Positions 51,465 to 61,480 of a stretch of DNA of 62,978 bases are shown here, piece after piece. The stretch lies in NCBI GenBank assembly GCA_020161315.1, contig JAIUOH010000016.1, positions 1 through 62,978 of the forward strand, given 5' to 3'. The translations under genes and the position numbers were made by a program. The notes under the pieces are model-generated. The model was given only the letters and a program-made list of their open reading frames with translations, was not told the origin of the DNA and did not search any database. This stretch comes from Actinomycetota bacterium. GTDB lineage: Bacteria; Actinomycetota; Actinomycetes; Actinomycetales; Microbacteriaceae. How positions within the stretch are numbered: position 1 is the stretch's first letter; each line of letters begins with the position of its first letter.

Positions 51465-53003
51465 CTACGCGAATGCGCGGTCGGTTGCGCGCACCGGTGA
51501 CGGCAGCACCGAGGGTGCACCGTTCAGGTACGTGTCGACCGCCGAGGCGGCGGCCCGCCCTTCGGCAATCGCCCACACGATGAGCGACTGACCGCGCCCC
51601 GCGTCGCCCGCGACGAACACGCCTGGCAGCGCTGTGGCATACTCGGCGGTACGCTCGAAAGCGCCACGCCTGTCGGTCGGCAGCACGAACGTCTGGTCTT
51701 CGACCGTCTCGGGGCCCGTAAAACCCATCGCGATGAGCACGAGGTCGGCCTCGATCAGGCGCTCGGTGCCAGCGATGGGCTCGCGGCCGCGCTCGGTGAA
51801 GCCTGTCTCAGCGACGCGCAATCCGGTTACCCTGCCGCTCTCGTCGCCAACGAACTCGACAGTCGAGGCGAGGTAGTGGCGCTCACCACCCTCTTCGTGC
51901 GAACTCGATACCTCGAAGAGTATCGGGTGCACCGGCCATGGCTGGGCATCGGTGCGGGTCGCAGAAGGCTGCTTACCGATCGCGAGGTTCGTAACCGACT
52001 TTGCGCCCTGGCGGTGGGCGGTGCCGACACAGTCGGCGCCGGTGTCACCGCCGCCGATCACGACGACGTGCTTGCCTGCCGCGTTGATGGGACTCTGCGG
52101 GGTGGCGCGCCCTTCGGCAAGCTCAGGGAGCGAAGCCCGATCGCCGAGCTTGTCGAGGTGACCGGGGTCCGCCTCGGAACGCGAAGCATCACGAGGCTCG
52201 GTGCGGTTTTGCGCGGTGAGGTACTCCATCGCATAGTGCACGCCATCAAGCTCTCGCCCTGGCAGCGCAAGAGGCCTGGGAACGGTAGCACCGGTCGCGA
52301 CGATCACCGCGTCGTAGCGGCGGCGCAGCTCGGCCCAGCTCATGTCTCGACCGATCTCGACGCCGGTGCGAAAGCGCGTGCCCTCTTGCTTCATCTGCGC
52401 GATGCGGCGCTCGACGAGCGACTTTTCAAGCTTGAACGACGGAATACCGAAGGTCAAGAGACCGCCGGGCTGTTCGTCGCGCTCGTAGACCGCTACAGTG
52501 TGCCCCGCGCGCGTCAGCTGCTGTGCGGCGGCGAGCCCGGCTGGCCCCGAGCCCACGACCGCAACGGTCTTTCCACTCAGCCGCTCGGGCGGCTGCGGCA
52601 CGACCCAGCCGTTATCGAAGCCCTGGTCGATGAGCGAGTTCTCGATCTGCTTGATGGTGACGGCGGGCTGGTTGATGCCGAGCACGCACGCCGACTCGCA
52701 GGGCGCCGGGCAGGCGCGACCAGTGAACTCTGGAAAGTTGTTGGTCGCGTGCAGGCGGTCGAGCGCCTCTCGCTCGCGGCCGCGCCAGGTGAGGTCGTTC
52801 CACTCGGGAATCAGGTTGCCGAGCGGGCAGCCCTGGTGGCAGAACGCGACGCCACAGTCCATGCAGCGCGAGGCCTGTTTCGCAACGACCTTCGGGTCGG
52901 CCGGGTCGACCACCTCGCGCCAGTCCATGAGGCGCAGCGAAACAGGTCGCTTCGGTGCAAGCTCGCGTTCGCGAACGGTCAGAAAGCCACGCGGATCAGC
53001 CAC
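51465..53003 (-). CDS. gltD: Glutamate synthase small subunit (GltD)
   Basis: A 512-residue NADPH-dependent beta subunit supplying electrons to GltB. The Fe-S cluster segment has Cys47, 50, 55 and 59 (RCMDCGVAFCHQGCP) and Cys98, 102 and 106 (ACPAPCESAC). FAD binding is at VAVVGSGPAGLAAA and NADPH binding at VVVIGGGDTGADC; C-terminal GVFVAGDAGRGQSLIVWAIAEGR. A ~37-residue stretch (about 268-304, RTEPRDASRSEADPGHLDKL onward) is unusual: it is encoded by an in-frame copy of the dispersed repeat. It overlaps gltB by eight bases. Confidence 0.95.
   Translation of the reverse strand: MADPRGFLTVRERELAPKRPVSLRLMDWREVVDPADPKVVAKQASRCMDCGVAFCHQGCPLGNLIPEWNDLTWRGREREALDRLHATNNFPEFTGRACPAPCESACVLGINQPAVTIKQIENSLIDQGFDNGWVVPQPPERLSGKTVAVVGSGPAGLAAAQQLTRAGHTVAVYERDEQPGGLLTFGIPSFKLEKSLVERRIAQMKQEGTRFRTGVEIGRDMSWAELRRRYDAVIVATGATVPRPLALPGRELDGVHYAMEYLTAQNRTEPRDASRSEADPGHLDKLGDRASLPELAEGRATPQSPINAAGKHVVVIGGGDTGADCVGTAHRQGAKSVTNLAIGKQPSATRTDAQPWPVHPILFEVSSSHEEGGERHYLASTVEFVGDESGRVTGLRVAETGFTERGREPIAGTERLIEADLVLIAMGFTGPETVEDQTFVLPTDRRGAFERTAEYATALPGVFVAGDAGRGQSLIVWAIAEGRAAASAVDTYLNGAPSVLPSPVRATDRAFA
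52111..52128. repeat. Dispersed palindrome, inverted copy inside gltD
   Basis: CCTTCGGCAAGCTCAGGG, inverse of the CCCTGAGCTTGTCGAAGGG family, with a second half-element GAGCTTGTCGAGG at 52146-52158. Lies in frame within gltD. Confidence 0.65.
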
Positions 53004-56000
53004 GGGTCACCTCCAAAATCTGCGACCACACTTGGTCGCCGTCGGGGTCGCGACCCTCTCGGCGCGCAACCTCATGAATCTCAAGCACGCGCGAGTAGTC
53101 GCGCGGAATCAGGTGGGTAAAGCGCACCCAGGTGGCCTCGCGATCGACCTCGGCAGCCTCTGGGCCGAGCAGGGCGAGCAGTGATTCGGCTACCGCCGAC
53201 CCCGTCTGCTCGCTGTGCCGCTTCAGCAGCGCGAGCACCCGCCCGCGTCGAGCCTCGTCGAGCGGTCGCAGCTCGAGCGCCCCGCTCGTCAGTTCTGCCG
53301 AGTTCACGTCGAGCGGGTCGAGATCGAGCAGCACAGCTTCGCCGCCCGACATGCCTGCCCCGATGTTGCGACCGGTTGGGCCGAGGATCAGCGCAAAGCC
53401 ACCCGTGAAGTACTCGAGGGCGTGATCGCCTGTGCCCTCGACAACCGCCGTGGCGCCAGAGCCGCGCACCAAGAAACGTTCGCCCACGACGCCGGCGATC
53501 CAGAGGTTGCCACTCGTAGCGCCGTAGCCGATCACGTTGCCCGCAATCACGTTGCCTGCGGCAGCGTGACCCGCGTTCGGGTGCGGCCGCACGGTGATCT
53601 CGCCGCCAGACAGCCCCTTGCCGACGTAGTCGTTCGCGTCGCCGACAAGCCGCAGCGTGAGCCCCGGTGGCAGGAAGGCGCCGAGCGACTGCCCGGCCGA
53701 ACCGGTGAGCGTCACGTCGATCGTCTCTGGCGCGAGACCCGCCGAGCCAAAGCGCTTCGTGACCTCGTGGCCAAGCATGGTACCGACGGCGCGATCGATG
53801 TTGCGAATGGGCAGATCGATCACCACCGGCTCGCGCCGCTCAAGCGCATCACCCGCGTCGGCTATGAGCCGGTGGTCGAAGTGCGACTCGACGTCGTGCT
53901 GCTGCGCCACCCCGTGCTTTCTCGGTTCGGCCTCGTCGAACGAGGGGCCGCGCAGCACGGGCGTGAGGTCGAGACCCTCGGCCTTCCAGTGACGCACCGC
54001 GTCATCGAGGTCGAGCGCCGCGGTGTCGCCAACGGCCTCGTCGAGCGAGCGATAGCCGAGCGACGCCAGAATCTCGCGCACCTCCTCGGCAATGAACGTG
54101 AAGAAGTTCACCACATGCTCCGCCTGCCCGGTGAAGCGGCTGCGCAGCTCTGGGTTCTGCGTCGCCACGCCGACCGGGCAGGTGTCGAGGTGGCAGACCC
54201 GCATCATAATGCAGCCCGACACGACGAGCGCCGAGGTCGCGAAGCCGAACTCTTCGGCACCGAGCAGTGCCGCGATCACCACGTCTCGGCCGGTCTTGAG
54301 CTGCCCGTCGACCTGCACGATCACGCGATCGCGAAGCCCATTGAGCATCAGAGTCTGCTGCACCTCGGCAAGTCCGAGCTCCCACGGTGCGCCCGCGTGC
54401 TTCAGCGAGTTCATGGGGCTCGCGCCGGTGCCGCCGTCGTGGCCAGACACGAGCACCACGTCGCTGAGCGCCTTCGCGACGCCGGCGGCGACCGGGCCGA
54501 TGCCCGATTGCGAGACGAGCTTCGTCGATATGCGCGCCTCGGGGTTCGCTCGCTTCAGGTCGAAGATCAGCTGCTTCAGGTCTTCGATCGAGTAGATGTC
54601 GTGGTGCGGCGGCGGCGAGATCAGGCCGACGCCCGGGGTCGCGTGCCGGGTCTTCGCGATCCACGGATACATCTTCTGCGGCGGCAGCTGGCCGCCCTCG
54701 CCCGGCTTCGCACCCTGCGCCAGCTTGATCTGAATCTCGTCGGCGTTCGTGAGATACATCGAGGTCACCCCGAAGCGGCCCGAGGCGACCTGCTTGATCG
54801 CACTGCGGCGCTCGGGGTCGAGCAGGCGATCCTCATTCTCGCCGCCCTCGCCCGTGTTCGACCTGCCTCCGATGCGGTTCATCGCGATCGCGAGCGTCTC
54901 GTGCGCCTCGGGCGAGATCGAGCCGTAGCTCATCGCCCCGGTCGCGAAGCGCCGCAGAATGCCCTCGACCGGCTCGACCTCGTCGAGCGGCACCGGTGGG
55001 CGCTGTGGAGCGAAACGAAACAGCCCACGCAGCGTCATGAGCCGCTCCTGCTGCTCGTTGACGCGCGCCGTGTACTCGGCAAAGATCTCACGCTTCGCGG
55101 TGCGGGTGGCGTGCTGCAACTTGTAGATGGTCTCGGGATCGAAGAGGTGGGGCTCCTCGCCGCGACGCCAGCGATACTCGCCACCGGTCTCGAGTCGCCG
55201 GGCTGCGAACGTCGCCTGGTTGTCTGGGTACGCTCTGCGGTGCCTTGCCGCAACCTCGGAGGCGAGCACGTCGAGGCCGACTCCCCCGAGCTTTGTGCTG
55301 GTGCCGGTGAAGTAGCGTTCGACCACTCCGTTCGAGAGCCCGATGGCCTCAAACGTTTGGGCGCCGCAGTAGCTCGCAACGGTCGAGATGCCCATCTTGC
55401 TCATCACCTTGAGAAGCCCCTTGCCGAGCGCCTTGATGAGGTGATGCACCGCCTCGTGTTCAGAGACGCCCTCGAGCTCGCCCGAGCGCACGAGGCCCTC
55501 GGCGCTCTCCATCGCCAGATAGGGGTTCACCGCCGCGGCCCCGTAGCCGATCAGCGCCGCGACGTGATGCACCTCGCGCACGTCGCCGGCCTCGGCGATC
55601 AGTGCGACCTTCATGCGCGCCCCCTGCCTGATGAGGTGGTGGTGCACCGCCGAGATGGCGAGCAGCGACGGTACCGGGGCGAGATCCTTGTCGCTATCTC
55701 GGTCTGAGATGATCAAGAACTCGGCGCCAGCTTCGATCGCGGCGCTCGCTTCGAGGCACATCGCTTCGAGTCGATCGGCGAGGCCCTTCGCGTGGTAGTC
55801 GACCGGGTACAGGCCGCGAATCGTAACGGTGCGCTCGCGTTCGGGATCCTCGCCGAAGTGCTGAATTCTTGCGAGCGCGTCGTTGTCGATCACGGGAAAA
55901 TCGAGGATCACCTGGCGCGCGTGCTCAGGCCCCTGCGAGAGGAGGTTGCCGACGGGCCCGATGCTCGTGGCGAGGCTCGTCACGAGCTCTTCGCGCAGCG

Positions 56001-57636
56001 CGTCGAGTGGCGGGTTCGTCACCTGGGCGAACTGCTGCACGAAGTAGTCGAACAGCGTGCGCGGGCGATCGCTCAGCACCGCGATCGGGGTGTCGGTGCC
56101 CATGGCCGCGAGCGGCTCGGCGCCGTCTTTCGCCATCGGAGCGATGAGCAGACGCAGCTCTTCTTCGGTATAGCCAAAGGTGCGCTGACGGCGCACGATC
56201 GAGGCCGGCGGGTGCACGAGATGCTCGCGCTCGGGCACGTCGGCGAGCCGAATCAGGCCCGCCTCGAGCCACTCGCCCCAGGGGGCCGCGGCCGCGAGTT
56301 CGCCCTTCACCTCGTCGTCTTCGCGAATCGCGCCAGTCGCGAGATCGACCGCGATCATGCGGCCCGGCTGCAGGCGGCCACGGCGCACCACCTGACTGGG
56401 CTCGAACTCGAGCACACCGGTCTCGCTCGCGATCACGAGCAGGCCGTCTGCCGTGATCTGGTATCGGCCGGGCCGCAGGCCGTTGCGGTCGAGCAGCGCG
56501 ACGAGCTCGCTGCCGTCGGTCGCGATCATTGCGGCCGGCCCGTCCCACGGCTCCATCACGAGCGAGTGGTACTCGAGAAAGTCGCGAAGCTCTGGGCTGA
56601 GGCCGTGCTCGAGCTCCCACGCCTCGGGCACCATCATGGCGAGCGCGTGCGGCAGGCTGCGGCCAGAGAGCACGAGCAGTTCGAGCACCTCGTCGAAGCT
56701 CGCCGAGTCGCTGCCGCCATCTGAGCAGACGGGCAGCAGCGGCGCGAGATCGCCGAGCACCGGGCTCTCGAGCTGCGCCTCGCGCGCCCGCATCCAGTTG
56801 CGGTTGCCGCGCACGGTATTGATCTCACCGTTGTGCGCGACCATGCGCAGCGGCTGCGCGAGGTGCCACGACGGAAACGTGTTGGTCGAGTAGCGCGAGT
56901 GCACGATCGCGTAGCGCGCTTCGAAGCGCTCGTCGAGCAGTTCGGGGTAGAACTCCGAGAGCTGCAGAGTCGTGACCATGCCCTTGTAGACGATCGTGTG
57001 GCTGCTGAGCGACGGGGCGTACGCGCCTGTCTCGTGCTGCATGCGCTTGCGCGTGCGATACGCCGCACGCTCGAGCTGCTCGCGGCTCGGCATCGATCCT
57101 TTTGCCGCGTGCGCCCCCAGCCCCGAACCCTTCGCCTGCGACGCTGCCGCCACGAGCACCAACTGCTCGATGCGCGGCGCCGCCTCGCGAGCCGCGTCAC
57201 CCAGCACTTCGGGGCGCACCTCGACGGGGCGCCAGGTCAGCACCTCGAGCCCCTCTTCTGCCGCGATCGCCGCGATGCGGTACTTCACCGCCTTTCGCTC
57301 GGTGCGCTGCTGCGGCAAAAAAATAAGGCCGGTCGCATAGCGGCCGGCCTGTGGAAGATGCACCTCGGGAGTGCGCTCCAACAAGGAGGAGCGCAGAAAC
57401 CGGTCGGGCAGCTCGCAGAGCACGCCCGCACCATCGCCAGTGCCAGCATCGCTGCCAACGGCACCGCGGTGCTCAAGGTTTTCGAGCGCCTCGAGCGCCA
57501 GCTCAACAATGCGGTGGCTCGGCTCACCCGTCAGCGAAACAACGCTGGCGAGACCGCAGGCGTCGTGCTCTTCGGCCGGATCGTAGAGACCGATACGGGC
57601 GGGCTGGTGTTGCGAGGTGGCGGTAAACGTCTCCAT
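52996..57636 (-). CDS. gltB: Glutamate synthase large subunit (GltB)
   Basis: A 1546-residue alpha subunit producing two glutamates from glutamine and 2-oxoglutarate. Class II amidotransferase N-terminus with Cys27 in EEHDACGLASVVSL, FSTNTFPSWHLAQPLRMVAHNGEINT-type segment (HSRYSTNTFPSW), central domain, FMN domain with SGHDGGTGASPMNSLKHAG and Fe-S cysteines in CIMMRVCHLDTCPVGVATQ. GXGXG beta-helix C-terminus. ATG 57636 was chosen for its upstream GAGGA and for placing the nucleophile near the N-terminus after processing. Divergent from the ThrE-type exporter. Confidence 0.95.
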   Translation of the reverse strand: METFTATSQHQPARIGLYDPAEEHDACGLASVVSLTGEPSHRIVELALEALENLEHRGAVGSDAGTGDGAGVLCELPDRFLRSSLLERTPEVHLPQAGRYATGLIFLPQQRTERKAVKYRIAAIAAEEGLEVLTWRPVEVRPEVLGDAAREAAPRIEQLVLVAAASQAKGSGLGAHAAKGSMPSREQLERAAYRTRKRMQHETGAYAPSLSSHTIVYKGMVTTLQLSEFYPELLDERFEARYAIVHSRYSTNTFPSWHLAQPLRMVAHNGEINTVRGNRNWMRAREAQLESPVLGDLAPLLPVCSDGGSDSASFDEVLELLVLSGRSLPHALAMMVPEAWELEHGLSPELRDFLEYHSLVMEPWDGPAAMIATDGSELVALLDRNGLRPGRYQITADGLLVIASETGVLEFEPSQVVRRGRLQPGRMIAVDLATGAIREDDEVKGELAAAAPWGEWLEAGLIRLADVPEREHLVHPPASIVRRQRTFGYTEEELRLLIAPMAKDGAEPLAAMGTDTPIAVLSDRPRTLFDYFVQQFAQVTNPPLDALREELVTSLATSIGPVGNLLSQGPEHARQVILDFPVIDNDALARIQHFGEDPERERTVTIRGLYPVDYHAKGLADRLEAMCLEASAAIEAGAEFLIISDRDSDKDLAPVPSLLAISAVHHHLIRQGARMKVALIAEAGDVREVHHVAALIGYGAAAVNPYLAMESAEGLVRSGELEGVSEHEAVHHLIKALGKGLLKVMSKMGISTVASYCGAQTFEAIGLSNGVVERYFTGTSTKLGGVGLDVLASEVAARHRRAYPDNQATFAARRLETGGEYRWRRGEEPHLFDPETIYKLQHATRTAKREIFAEYTARVNEQQERLMTLRGLFRFAPQRPPVPLDEVEPVEGILRRFATGAMSYGSISPEAHETLAIAMNRIGGRSNTGEGGENEDRLLDPERRSAIKQVASGRFGVTSMYLTNADEIQIKLAQGAKPGEGGQLPPQKMYPWIAKTRHATPGVGLISPPPHHDIYSIEDLKQLIFDLKRANPEARISTKLVSQSGIGPVAAGVAKALSDVVLVSGHDGGTGASPMNSLKHAGAPWELGLAEVQQTLMLNGLRDRVIVQVDGQLKTGRDVVIAALLGAEEFGFATSALVVSGCIMMRVCHLDTCPVGVATQNPELRSRFTGQAEHVVNFFTFIAEEVREILASLGYRSLDEAVGDTAALDLDDAVRHWKAEGLDLTPVLRGPSFDEAEPRKHGVAQQHDVESHFDHRLIADAGDALERREPVVIDLPIRNIDRAVGTMLGHEVTKRFGSAGLAPETIDVTLTGSAGQSLGAFLPPGLTLRLVGDANDYVGKGLSGGEITVRPHPNAGHAAAGNVIAGNVIGYGATSGNLWIAGVVGERFLVRGSGATAVVEGTGDHALEYFTGGFALILGPTGRNIGAGMSGGEAVLLDLDPLDVNSAELTSGALELRPLDEARRGRVLALLKRHSEQTGSAVAESLLALLGPEAAEVDREATWVRFTHLIPRDYSRVLEIHEVARREGRDPDGDQVWSQILEVTRG

Positions 57637-57885
57637 CGGCGTCCTCTCGGGCACAGGAAAACTGCGTTCGCAGGGTGCCACGGCTGCAACCCTTGCAGTT
57701 TCGGAGCTTTTGAGATTAGCACACACAAAACCAGGTGTTGCCATCTGCCAGACATATGTGAAGCCGAGTTACCGAACCGTAACCAACCGGGGGTTTGCAC
57801 CTTGCGAGCCATCGAAGACCTCACATGGGCGGAGATAGAATTGCGGCAGCCACGTCGGTGGTGCATCTTCAGCAGGGGGTTGGTC

Positions 57886-59214
57886 ATGGGCGCTGCACGC
57901 GCGGTCTCGACAGACACCGTCGCCATCGGACTCGACATGGCCCCGATCGAAAGTCGCTTCGCCGAGATCGGCACGTTTCTGCTCGACTCGGGGCACTCCG
58001 TCACCGACACGCGCGACACGCTCGAGGCGGTGCAGCGCACGCACGCACCCGAGGCGAAGCTCTCGTTCGCGGTGCTGCCTGAGGCGGTCTTCGTGGGCCG
58101 GCATGCGGGTGCCGCTCCCGCCGCGATGGGCATCTCGGCCGCGCCGTTCTCGATGACGCAATCCGCCGCCGCGAACCGGCTGACCCGAGCGCTGCGCTTC
58201 GGCGAGGTCGACCTCGACACCGCGACCCGAAGGTCTCGCTCGATTCGGCACCTCACCCCGCGTTTTCAGTTTCTGCGAATGGTACTCGGCAGTTCGTTGC
58301 TCGCGGTCGGCCTCGCGGTGCTGTTTCGTTGCCCGTGGTGGGCGGTCGCGTTCTGCGCGGTGACCGGTGCCGTCGTTGGCGTGTTGATCGCGATTGCTTC
58401 GAGGATCGGCACGGCGCAGTCGATCCTGCCGTTCTTGGCGGCGTTCGTGTCGACCGGGCTGGTGGGCATCGCCGCCCACCTCTTCGATCTGGGTGAGGTG
58501 CCGCTGTTCGCGGTCTGTTCGCCGGTCGCGATCCTCGTTCCCGGCGCACTCATCACGAACGCGCTGCTCGAACTCACCGCCTCCGACATCGTCACCGGGG
58601 CCGCGCGTCTCGTCTCGGGCGTCGTGCTGCTCGGTTTCATGGCCGCCGGCATCATCGCGGGCTCGGCGATCACCGGGCTGCGCCTCGATCCGGGCTCGGT
58701 CGCTCTCGTCGGCGAGATCTCGTCGGCGTCGACAAGCGCGACGGGCTGGTTCGCGCTGCCGCCGTTCTGGGCGGGCTGGGCCGGGGTGGTGCTCGTCGCA
58801 GTCGGCATCGGCTTCGCGTTCGGCGCCGACCGCAGGCTGCTGCCCGTAACCGTGCTCACCATGGCGTGCACTTACCTGTTGCTGACGGCGCTCGGCCCGC
58901 TCACCGGCAGCATCTTCGCGACCGGCGCGACCGCGATGGTGCTGTTCATCGCCTCGCGCCTGCTCGAGCGCATGCCGAGCGGCATCCCGTCTGCGGTGTC
59001 GTTTCAGCCCGCGTTTCTGCTGCTCGTGCCGGGCACGATCGGCCTCGTCGCGCTGACCTCGCAGAACCCCGAGAGCCTCTCGTCTACCCCGCTCGTCTTC
59101 GTGAGCCTCTGCATCGGCACAAAAGTCGGTGCGGCGATCAGCGAGGCGGGGCAGCAGCTGCGCGTGCGGGGCAGCGCGAAACACGATCGGGCGCAAACGG
59201 TTACCAGCCCGTAA
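57886..59214 (+). CDS. Threonine/serine exporter, ThrE-type
   Basis: A 442-residue protein. The N-terminal ThrE domain (GTFLLDSGHSVTDTRDTLEAV, AKLSFAVLPEAVFV) is followed by about ten TM segments, including AVFVSTGLVGIAAHLF, the conserved AILVPGALITNALLELTASDIVTGAARL region, and the second domain ending ALTSQNPES...CIGTKVGAAISEAG. It exports threonine or serine. ATG 57886 follows a G-run seven bases upstream; the reading frame is open far upstream, antisense to gltB, but without homology. Confidence 0.85.
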   Translation: MGAARAVSTDTVAIGLDMAPIESRFAEIGTFLLDSGHSVTDTRDTLEAVQRTHAPEAKLSFAVLPEAVFVGRHAGAAPAAMGISAAPFSMTQSAAANRLTRALRFGEVDLDTATRRSRSIRHLTPRFQFLRMVLGSSLLAVGLAVLFRCPWWAVAFCAVTGAVVGVLIAIASRIGTAQSILPFLAAFVSTGLVGIAAHLFDLGEVPLFAVCSPVAILVPGALITNALLELTASDIVTGAARLVSGVVLLGFMAAGIIAGSAITGLRLDPGSVALVGEISSASTSATGWFALPPFWAGWAGVVLVAVGIGFAFGADRRLLPVTVLTMACTYLLLTALGPLTGSIFATGATAMVLFIASRLLERMPSGIPSAVSFQPAFLLLVPGTIGLVALTSQNPESLSSTPLVFVSLCIGTKVGAAISEAGQQLRVRGSAKHDRAQTVTSP

Positions 59215-59297
59215 CAGTGACGCCGCCGTTCTGAAACGCGCGCACCGCAGACTGGGGTTGTCGGCACTGCAGCCGACTGAACAGAAAGGCGGCGGCG

Positions 59298-60530
59298 ATG
59301 CAACTCACTGCTTCAGATGTCTGGACCCTCGCGAGCACCGCGCTCGTGCTCATCATGACTCCCGGTCTCGCGCTCTTCTACGGCGGCCTCGTGCGGGTGC
59401 GGTCGGTCGTGAACATGATGCTCTTCAGCGTCAGCGCGATGGGCGTGGTCGGCGTACTCTGGATATTGTTCGGCTACAGCATGAACTACTTCGCCCCCGG
59501 CGAAAGCGGTTTTGCGGGTAGCCCGTTTAAGGACTTCGGGCTCATCGCGACCGCACCAGAAGACTTCATCGGCGTAGGCTTTGGCGCCGCATTTGCGATG
59601 ATCACCACCGCACTCATCTCGGGCGCAATCGCAGACCGGGTCGGCCTCGGCTCATGGGTGCTGTTCGCTGGCGTCTGGGCAACGCTCGTATACTTTCCGG
59701 TTGCAGCCTGGGTGTGGGGCGGTGGCTGGATTCAGAACCTCGGGTCGGCGCTCGGCACCCCAGACGTGATCGACCTCGCCGGCGGCACAGTCATTCACAT
59801 CAACGCAGGCGCCGCGGCGCTCGCACTCGCGCTCGTCGCCGGTAAACGAATCGGCTTTGCGCCGGGATCGCACCGCCCCCACAGCGTGCCGCTGGTCACC
59901 ATCGGCGCCGCGCTGCTGTGGTTCGGCTGGATCGGCTTCAACTCGGGTCTTGCAACCGAGACGGGCGAGGCCGGCCTGATCCTCGTCAATACTCTCGCCG
60001 CCCCTGCCGCGGGCATTGTCGGCTGGCTCGCGATCGATGCGCTTCGCGGCAGAAAGCCGGGCGTCATCGGCGCAATGTCGGGTGCGGTCGCAGGCCTTGT
60101 CGGCATCACCCCCGCAGCCGCCAACCTCGCGCCGGTCTGGGCGCTGCTGCTCGGCCTCATCTCCGGTGTGGCGTGCGCGTTCGCCATCGATCTGAAGTAT
60201 CGCCTCGGCTACGACGACTCGCTCGACGTGGTCGGCCTGCATCTCGTTGCGGGCGTCATCGGTTCGCTCTACCTCGGCTTCTTTGCGTTCGATGACGGGC
60301 TGCTCGTTGGCGGCGGCGCCGGGCTCCTGCTCGTGCAGACCATCTCGGTGGTCTCGGTCGTCGGCTACTCGTTCACGGTGTCGCTGCTGATCGCGCTCGC
60401 GGTGAAGCTGCTCACCGGGCTGCGGGTTCCGGCAGAGATCGAAGAGGCCGGCATCGATGAGCTGGCGCACGGCGAGATGGCCTACGCGCTCGAAGAAGAG
60501 GATCGCCTGGTGGCCAGCGCGACCTCGTAG
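59298..60530 (+). CDS. amt: Ammonium transporter (Amt)
   Basis: A 410-residue, 11-TM ammonium channel. LMTPGLALFYGGLVR-type start (IMTPGLALFYGGL), WILFGYS, GGTVIHINAGAAALALAL with the first pore histidine, LLWFGWIGFNSG, and second pore histidine in VVGLHLVAGVIGSLYLG. The position beside gltBD fits ammonium assimilation. No GlnB gene follows; the next gene is on the other strand. Confidence 0.93.
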   Translation: MQLTASDVWTLASTALVLIMTPGLALFYGGLVRVRSVVNMMLFSVSAMGVVGVLWILFGYSMNYFAPGESGFAGSPFKDFGLIATAPEDFIGVGFGAAFAMITTALISGAIADRVGLGSWVLFAGVWATLVYFPVAAWVWGGGWIQNLGSALGTPDVIDLAGGTVIHINAGAAALALALVAGKRIGFAPGSHRPHSVPLVTIGAALLWFGWIGFNSGLATETGEAGLILVNTLAAPAAGIVGWLAIDALRGRKPGVIGAMSGAVAGLVGITPAAANLAPVWALLLGLISGVACAFAIDLKYRLGYDDSLDVVGLHLVAGVIGSLYLGFFAFDDGLLVGGGAGLLLVQTISVVSVVGYSFTVSLLIALAVKLLTGLRVPAEIEEAGIDELAHGEMAYALEEEDRLVASATS

Positions 60531-60545
60531 TTGGGCGCTGGCGAC

Positions 60546-61442
60546 TCAGCCGAGTGACGCCCGGATGGCGTCTGCCGGGGTGGGGTGTTCGAACTCGAAG
60601 CCGCTCCCCAGCAGCGCCTCCGGGCGTACCACGGCATCCGAGGTCAGCAGCGACTCGGTGGCGTCGCAGCCGAGCGCGAGGCCCAGGGCGAAGCGCGGGG
60701 CCGGGATCAGGAACGGGCGGTGCAGCTGGGCAGCGAGCTCGCGGCCGATGTCGTTCGCAGATGCGACGGTGGGCCCGGTGAGGTTGATCGGGCCGGTGAG
60801 TCCGCGGTCGAGCGCGTGCAGAATGCCACGCACCTCGTCGGTGAGCGAGATCCACGGCCAGATCTGCTTGCCGCCGCCGAGCGGGCCGCCGAGCCCGAGC
60901 TTCGTCAGCGCGATCATGGGCTTCAGCACGCCCTCGGGGTGCACCACCGGCGCGGTGCGCAGCAGCACGACGCGGGTGTGCGCCGCGGCCACGAGGGCCT
61001 CGGCCTCCCAGTCGACGCAGAGCCGGGCAAGAAACGTGTCGCCGGCTGTCGAGGCCTCGGTGAGCACCTCGCCCGGCCTGTCACCGTAGAAGCCGACCGC
61101 TGACGCCGAGAGCCAGGCGGCCGGAGCCTCAGAGCCGAGCGCACTCACCGCGGTCGCGAGCGTGCGGGTGGCGTCGATCCTCGACTCTCGAAGCAATCGA
61201 CGATACGACTTCGTCCACGGCAGGTGACCAACGCTCGCCCCGTTCAGCGAGATCAGCGCGCCGGCACCGGCGAGCAGCGAAGGGTCGAGTTCGCCGCGCT
61301 CGGGGTTCCAACTGTGCTCGTTTTGGGTTCGTGCGTCCCGCCTGACCAGGTGATGCACCTCCGCGCCGCGCGCCTGCAGCCCGGCTTCAAGCGCCCGGCC
61401 GATGAGGCCCGACGCTCCCGCGAGCACGATTCGTTCGGTCAT
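60546..61442 (-). CDS. TIGR01777 family epimerase (YfcH-like SDR)
   Basis: A 298-residue extended SDR. IVLAGASGLIGRALEAGL is the cofactor loop; LISLNGASVG, RVVLLRTAPVVHPEGVLKPM and the tail PRFALGLALG plus GFEFEHPTPADAIRASL are typical of TIGR01777. ATG 61442. The longer open frame to 61931 overlaps the photolyase and lacks homology. Confidence 0.9.
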   Translation of the reverse strand: MTERIVLAGASGLIGRALEAGLQARGAEVHHLVRRDARTQNEHSWNPERGELDPSLLAGAGALISLNGASVGHLPWTKSYRRLLRESRIDATRTLATAVSALGSEAPAAWLSASAVGFYGDRPGEVLTEASTAGDTFLARLCVDWEAEALVAAAHTRVVLLRTAPVVHPEGVLKPMIALTKLGLGGPLGGGKQIWPWISLTDEVRGILHALDRGLTGPINLTGPTVASANDIGRELAAQLHRPFLIPAPRFALGLALGCDATESLLTSDAVVRPEALLGSGFEFEHPTPADAIRASLG

Positions 61443-61480
61443 GCCTCGAGTCTGCCAAGTTTCGTGCCCGGGCGCGAGCC

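Noticed and set aside
56833-57885. Upstream extension of the ThrE-type gene
   Set aside because: Antisense to gltB, without homology; a ribosome site precedes ATG 57886.
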